Under the pieces are notes generated by a model, which was not told the origin of the DNA, made no database searches, and was given only the letters and a program-made list of their open reading frames with translations. Positions 37,231-41,533 of a stretch of 41,533 bases of DNA are shown piece after piece. The stretch is from JACROF01 sp964533055 (GTDB taxonomy: Bacteria > Patescibacteriota > Microgenomatia > Levybacterales > UBA12049), in contig CAZHKZ010000006.1 in the NCBI GenBank assembly GCA_964533055.1, positions 1 to 41,533 on the forward strand, read 5' to 3'. Position 1 is the stretch's first letter; each line of letters opens with the position of its first letter. The translations under genes were made by a program, and so were the position numbers.

Positions 37231-38391
37231 ATGCATAGCATTGACCAGGAAAACATAACGAATAAAAAGGTTCTTTTGCGGGTCGACTACAATGTATCGC
37301 TCCTTCCAAACCATCATATTGCTGATGATCTGCGGATCAGACAGTCTCTGCCAACGATTGAATACCTTCTTAAGAAAAAGAATGCCATCATCTTGATCTC
37401 CCACCTCGGCAGACCACATGGAGTTGAAGAGAAATATTCTTTAGAGCCAGTACTTCAGAGACTCAAAGCATATCTCCCCGATGTAAAAATTCGTTTTGCA
37501 AGAACAATCAAAGAGCTACAAGACATGACATCTGAAAAGCCTGCTGATGTCACACTCCTTGAAAACATACGCTTCTACGAGGGTGAGGATAGAAATAGCA
37601 CTAAGTTTGCCCAAGAGCTTGCAGTTCTCGGCGATGTGTATGTTAACGATGCATTCGGAGTATCTCATAGAGCATGTGCCACTATCACAAAGCTTCCCAC
37701 TCTCCTCCCCTCTTATGCGGGGCTTCTTCTAGCACACGAGGTTAACACCATCAATAAGATTATGAATAAATCCCCAAAGCCATTTGTCACAATCCAAGGT
37801 GGAGCAAAAATATCTGACAAGATAAAGCTCCTCTCAACACTTATCGAGAAATCTGACTTCCTTCTGCTGGGCGGTGGGATCGCAAATACATTCCTGAAAG
37901 CGCTTGGGGTTGAAGTTGGTAATAGTTTTTACGAAGCTTCAGAACTTGAGAGTGCCCATGCACTTTTAAGAAAAGCAGAGAAGGAGCATACCAAAATACT
38001 TCTGCCCATAGATGCAATAACAGGATCGCTCAATGGCGAACACGCGACTTTGAAAGATATACATGCCCTCACTAAGCATGATCGAATTCTTGATATTGGA
38101 CCTGCTACTCAGGCTGTCTTCGCCCAAGCAATACTTCAAGCGAAGACTATCATCTGGAATGGACCTGTTGGACTACATGAAATTCCAGCCTATGCAAAAG
38201 GAACTGATTTTATATTTTATGCTATTACCGCGAATACTGAGGCGATGTCTATTGTGGGAGGCGGAGATACCCTAGCGGCTCTTAAGAACCTCGAGCATTT
38301 AGACAAAATTACCCACCTTTCAACTGGAGGCGGCGCACTTCTCTCTTTCATAGAAAATGGGACCTTGCCAGGAATCGATGCGCTGAAATAA
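37231..38391 (+). CDS. pgk: Phosphoglycerate kinase
   Basis: PGK makes ATP from 1,3-bisphosphoglycerate. It has VLLRVDYNVSL near the N terminus, ISHLGRPHG, LLENIRFYEGE, VNDAFGVSHRACAT, FVTIQGGAKISDKIKLL, LLLGGGIANTFL, IIWNGPVGLHE and GGGDTLAAL. All substrate-binding stretches are present. The length of 386 aa is standard. It has its own leaderless-type promoter within the 36-nt gap after the aldolase gene. Confidence 0.97.
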   Translation: MHSIDQENITNKKVLLRVDYNVSLLPNHHIADDLRIRQSLPTIEYLLKKKNAIILISHLGRPHGVEEKYSLEPVLQRLKAYLPDVKIRFARTIKELQDMTSEKPADVTLLENIRFYEGEDRNSTKFAQELAVLGDVYVNDAFGVSHRACATITKLPTLLPSYAGLLLAHEVNTINKIMNKSPKPFVTIQGGAKISDKIKLLSTLIEKSDFLLLGGGIANTFLKALGVEVGNSFYEASELESAHALLRKAEKEHTKILLPIDAITGSLNGEHATLKDIHALTKHDRILDIGPATQAVFAQAILQAKTIIWNGPVGLHEIPAYAKGTDFIFYAITANTEAMSIVGGGDTLAALKNLEHLDKITHLSTGGGALLSFIENGTLPGIDALK

Positions 38392-38397
38392 TTGGGC

Positions 38398-38426
38398 TAG
38401 ACATACAAATTCTCGCCGCTTATAAT
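38398..38426 (+). promoter_or_regulatory. Promoter of the DedA gene
   Basis: TAGACA (38398-38403), 17 nt, TATAAT (38421-38426); the -10 ends 9 nt before ATG 38436. Confidence 0.66.
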
Positions 38427-38435
38427 GAGAACGTA

Positions 38436-39089
38436 ATGCCAGACATACTCCACCTTATTGAGACACTAGTAACTGGATCAGGAGAATTCATCGCCCTAGC
38501 TGGCCTCTTTGCCGTCATCTTTGCTGAGACAGGACTCCTCATTGGATTTTTTCTTCCAGGCGATAGCCTCCTCTTTACAGCAGGCATTCTCTCATCGCAA
38601 GGCTTCCTTCATCTTGGATATCTCTGTACTACTCTTTTTGCAGCTGCAGTGATTGGAGACAGTGTTGGGTATGCATTTGGAAATAAAGTGGGCAAAAGAC
38701 TGTTTCACAAAAAAGATTCCCTCCTTTTCCACAAGGATCATCTTATGAAGGCAAATGCCTTCTATAACAAGCATGGAGGCAAGACTATTATTCTTGCCCG
38801 CTTCATGCCAGTAGTTAGAACATTTGCTCCAGTCGTTGCAGGTGTTGGAGATATGCCATACTCCAAATTCCTTGCTTATAATGTTGTTGGTGGAGCAATT
38901 TGGGCAGTTGGACTTCCACTTGCGGGCTTCTTTTTAGGAAAAGTTATTCCAGATGTGGATAAATACCTCCTCCCAGTTATTGGGTTTGTTGTTCTTGCAT
39001 CAATCGCACCTGGAATCTATGAGATTGTAAAGACAAAGGAACAGAGAGCGACACTTAAGAAAACTTTGATGAAATTACTCAAGCGTTAA
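38436..39089 (+). CDS. DedA-family membrane protein
   Basis: DedA (VTT-domain) proteins are envelope proteins, some of which flip undecaprenyl phosphate or phospholipids. The protein has FFLPGDSLLFTAGIL with the conserved acidic residue, a re-entrant region, and RFMPVVRTFAPVVAGVGDM with the family's Arg residues. Four to five hydrophobic segments are seen. The length of 217 aa is typical. It ends in a basic tail that overlaps the stop of the convergent DUF4012 gene. Confidence 0.93.
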   Translation: MPDILHLIETLVTGSGEFIALAGLFAVIFAETGLLIGFFLPGDSLLFTAGILSSQGFLHLGYLCTTLFAAAVIGDSVGYAFGNKVGKRLFHKKDSLLFHKDHLMKANAFYNKHGGKTIILARFMPVVRTFAPVVAGVGDMPYSKFLAYNVVGGAIWAVGLPLAGFFLGKVIPDVDKYLLPVIGFVVLASIAPGIYEIVKTKEQRATLKKTLMKLLKR

Positions 39090-41533
39090 CGCTTGGAGAA
39101 TGTGAAGACATACTCTTTATCTGTATTCAATTCCGTCTCCCCCAAGATTTTTCCCCCTACATCACTGACCGATTGATTACTTTTAAATAACTTAATTGCC
39201 ATCGGATATGAAAGTGTTAACTTGTATGGATCCTGCAGAGTCCCTGGCTGCTTAAAGACAAGGAGATTGAAGTCAAAAACTGATAAATCAACGGGGGCCT
39301 TCTGGGAAAGTGTGTATGCAAAGCTTAGCTTTTTTGAAGAACTTTTTGGCACCACAAGATATACTCCATAGACTTTTCTCCCACTTTCAACTCTCTCCTC
39401 CACCTCAAGACCAGCTGGGGCTCTAAAAGAGCGTGCCACAAATAGTCGCGGATTTGTCACAGCTGGAACAATTTGCTGGGTTATATTGTCGACCAATACT
39501 TCTTTCAACGCAGTATTTAATGGAGTAATAAGACGAATATATGCTTCATAGTCTCCCCCATACTCGGTCTTTGCTTCACTAATATTTTTATATGTAACAT
39601 CGAAGCGCTCTGTAACTGTACCTTCACCGTCTATACTTACTTTTTGTTCAAGAGAACGTTTAAGAAAACGATTTGCCTTATTCTCTCCCAAGTTCTCCTC
39701 GCTCAGACCGATAAAGTCTAGGTAACTAGAGTCCGCTGCCTTTCTTCTCTCAACAATTGATGATGAGGCATTATTAAGAGTGAACAACTTTTGGACTGAT
39801 GACTCTGGAAAAGCAAAGAGGAGATGCTTCTCTTCTGTCATTTTTGTCGCCAAGTGAAGTAGCTTTTGCTCTGGAAATCCCCCATTTTCAAACTTTGCCA
39901 TAAGACTTTCCTGAACTGAGCGCAAAAAATCTTTTTTCTTTGTTGAGCCAGGAAAAAAATCTTTCTGTGCATATGCCTGCGTTTTTGTATAAAAATTGTC
40001 CTTTGTGAGCACCTCATTATAATCAGGCACAGTTAGTGATCCAGTTATGCCAATTAATTCACTTAGAAATGTGTTGTCTATTGAGATTACTCCATCCACC
40101 TTCTCCCCTATCTCAAGATTTAGCATTCGAGCAACTTCAGATGCTCCAGTTGGAAAATCGATAGAATAATTACTATCTCTCATAAAAAGGTTAGTTGAAC
40201 CAAGATATCGCGCAAACTCAAATGGTGGATCAAGAGGTGTTTTTAACTGACCATCAGCATCATATACATCATAGATTTTAATACCTGATAACTTTGCCTT
40301 GTCTAGATTTACAAGAGCAAATGATCCAATAAATCCCCCGCCAGCTCGAAGCTCTGCGTTGTTTTGGAATAGGATAAGATATTTCTTTTTCCCATCAAAT
40401 CCAAGCAGTTTTGGATATGTTTCTAGTGTATTGAGGACAAACGTAATCGATTTTTGATATGTATCTAATTTCCCAGCAACTTGAGAAGGAAGTTTATTCT
40501 CGGCCTGAAGCCCTTGAATAATAGTGAAGGATGACTTTAGCTTATCGGATGCCACCAGAAATGCCTTCTTTGGATCATTCTCCTCACCTTTGAAGACTTT
40601 CTGCAATAAGAGGCCCGCATTCAGCCCGTCATAAAAAGCTTGAGACATTTGACTGCCCGTATGAATGGTGTCTTGAAAACCTACAACGCCCTTCTCTACC
40701 CCTACTACCCCGAGCCCTGCGCTTATTATCCCCACTGAAGCATCTGCTAGCAAAAAAAGGTCGTTGGAAGTCTTCGCACTTAAGGAAGCAGCTTGTAGCC
40801 CCTTCCCCGCCAGTTCGTCTTGCGCTCTTAGAAGATAGACTCCTCCTGCAAATGCCAGCCCGATACTGGCGAAGATTGGTAATAGCACAATAAACAAAAT
40901 GATGAGAGCTGGAAGAAAAATCTTCTGTAGCCTTGGGAACTTTACCGGAGAAAATGCAGGTTTTGAAATAAGTACTTGAGCAGACTGCGCAAGCTTTGTG
41001 TGAGAGAGGTCTATCTCTGAAAGCCTTTGAGCGAGCGGATATGAATTCGAAAAAAGATGTGTTCCACTAGTTGGTAGTTTATATCGAACTGCTTGCCTCT
41101 TTTGCTGAGTGAAGTCTATTTGTAAAAGCGGATATTTCTTCTGTAGGTCGCGAGCAACAGATAGCTCCGTAACAGGATGAGGGGGATACAAGAGATACTC
41201 CTGAGAGCCATCTGATGTCCTAAAAACACATGCGATAATTCCCTCAACTACATCAGAGAGTGCGACAGGGTGGAGGAGATCTAATCCACTGTTGAAGAGT
41301 CGCAGCCTACCATGAGCTTTCGCAGTTGATAAGAGGTGATTTATTGGCGACCCATTTTCGAGAGTGGGGGAGAAGATATCGCCAAGCACAAGAATATCTA
41401 ATTTCTCATATTGTTTTTCCAGACCTTTGAGCAACCCTTCCTTGTAATTGAATAAGTCTGTGATAAAGACGAGTCTACCCCCTCCCTCTCTAGCTTTTCG
41501 TATAAAGCTAGGAAGCGCCTTAAGTAACTCTTT
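39086..41533 (-). CDS. SDR-like/DUF4012 fusion membrane protein, 5' end beyond the window
   Basis: The open frame continues without a stop to the window edge. Residues encoded at about 41533-41020 resemble the second half of an extended SDR (NAD-dependent epimerase) domain: LVFITDLF, ILVLGDIFSPTLENGSPINH, then HPVALSDVVEGIIACVF, which mimics the usual hv-DVV-gi segment. A membrane helix follows (LPALIILFIVLLPIFASIGL), then a long outer domain with the DUF4012 signature FQNNAELRAGGGFIGSFAL. DUF4012 is common in CPR and some actinobacterial envelopes, without known biochemistry. The visible SDR part has no catalytic YxxxK, so it may be a degenerate sensor. The true start lies outside. Confidence 0.85.
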   Translation of the reverse strand, partial: KELLKALPSFIRKAREGGGRLVFITDLFNYKEGLLKGLEKQYEKLDILVLGDIFSPTLENGSPINHLLSTAKAHGRLRLFNSGLDLLHPVALSDVVEGIIACVFRTSDGSQEYLLYPPHPVTELSVARDLQKKYPLLQIDFTQQKRQAVRYKLPTSGTHLFSNSYPLAQRLSEIDLSHTKLAQSAQVLISKPAFSPVKFPRLQKIFLPALIILFIVLLPIFASIGLAFAGGVYLLRAQDELAGKGLQAASLSAKTSNDLFLLADASVGIISAGLGVVGVEKGVVGFQDTIHTGSQMSQAFYDGLNAGLLLQKVFKGEENDPKKAFLVASDKLKSSFTIIQGLQAENKLPSQVAGKLDTYQKSITFVLNTLETYPKLLGFDGKKKYLILFQNNAELRAGGGFIGSFALVNLDKAKLSGIKIYDVYDADGQLKTPLDPPFEFARYLGSTNLFMRDSNYSIDFPTGASEVARMLNLEIGEKVDGVISIDNTFLSELIGITGSLTVPDYNEVLTKDNFYTKTQAYAQKDFFPGSTKKKDFLRSVQESLMAKFENGGFPEQKLLHLATKMTEEKHLLFAFPESSVQKLFTLNNASSSIVERRKAADSSYLDFIGLSEENLGENKANRFLKRSLEQKVSIDGEGTVTERFDVTYKNISEAKTEYGGDYEAYIRLITPLNTALKEVLVDNITQQIVPAVTNPRLFVARSFRAPAGLEVEERVESGRKVYGVYLVVPKSSSKKLSFAYTLSQKAPVDLSVFDFNLLVFKQPGTLQDPYKLTLSYPMAIKLFKSNQSVSDVGGKILGETELNTDKEYVFTFSKR

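Noticed and set aside
1..41533. tRNA, rRNA, tmRNA or RNase P RNA genes
   Set aside because: I looked for T-loop (GTTCGA-type) motifs with matching stems and for rRNA-like tracts; the hits, such as GGTTCG at 18983, belong to terminators or coding sequence. Weak RNA genes could still be missed by eye.
1..41533. UGA recoding as in Gracilibacteria
   Set aside because: TGA ends several clearly complete genes (Fic, RuvA, UMP kinase), and no conserved domain runs through an internal TGA.
1..41533. Insertion sequences or prophage structural genes
   Set aside because: No transposase, integrase, terminase or capsid-like protein is encoded; the orphan block at 10525-11904 is only suggestive in composition.

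Overview
This window is chromosomal DNA from a small-genome bacterium, most likely a member of the Candidate Phyla Radiation (Patescibacteria), probably on the Microgenomates side. That placement is an inference. It rests on an archaeal-type ATP-dependent DNA ligase, an archaeal-type UMP kinase, a DUF4012 envelope protein fused to an SDR-like domain, short enzyme variants (MutY without its Fe-S cysteines, ValRS without its C-terminal arm), many small orphan proteins and very tight packing. TGA is used as a stop by several clearly bounded genes (for example the Fic protein and RuvA), so the code is the standard one, not the UGA-Gly code of Gracilibacteria. One housekeeping line counted by hand (36121-36180) is 42% GC.

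Layout. 1-5100 (mostly minus strand): an alkyltransferase-like protein, a small unknown, peptidyl-tRNA hydrolase, a four-helix membrane protein, an ATP-dependent DNA ligase and a Fic enzyme. 5170-7600 (plus): a Tat-signal-like protein, then an ABC1/UbiB kinase flanked on both sides by related two-helix mini-proteins. 7600-10340 (minus): recF, UMP kinase, mutM. 10500-11960 (plus): a block of small orphan genes with strong Shine-Dalgarno sites, higher GC, several intrinsic terminators and an elaborate leader. 11960-23080 (minus): GT4 glycosyltransferase, 5'-3' exonuclease, ftsH, mutY, csaA, trpS, btpA-like, an orphan, a TrpR-like repressor, a disordered protein, tgt and murD. 23140-30190 (plus): an orphan gene, comM, a serine hydrolase, a polytopic membrane protein and a P-type ATPase. 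30190-41533: ruvCAB (minus), rplY (plus), a TPR-like protein and valS (minus), a class II aldolase, pgk and a DedA protein (plus), and the DUF4012 fusion (minus, cut by the window end).

Functional themes are DNA repair and recombination (ligase, recF, mutM, mutY, ruvABC, exonuclease, ATL), translation (pth, trpS, valS, tgt, rplY, csaA), envelope (murD, GT4, DedA, DUF4012, serine hydrolase, FtsH) and lower glycolysis (aldolase, pgk).

The most interesting pattern is genome-wide in scale. Most first-of-operon genes have a good -10 hexamer ending just 6-9 nt before the start codon and no Shine-Dalgarno site, which predicts leaderless mRNAs. In contrast, a separate class of small orphan genes has strong Shine-Dalgarno sites, real leaders and their own intrinsic terminators. 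The leader at 10857-11157 (near-consensus promoter, palindrome, 12-codon leader ORF inside a terminator hairpin, second hairpin, 10-bp long-range stem) is the best candidate for an undescribed regulatory element.
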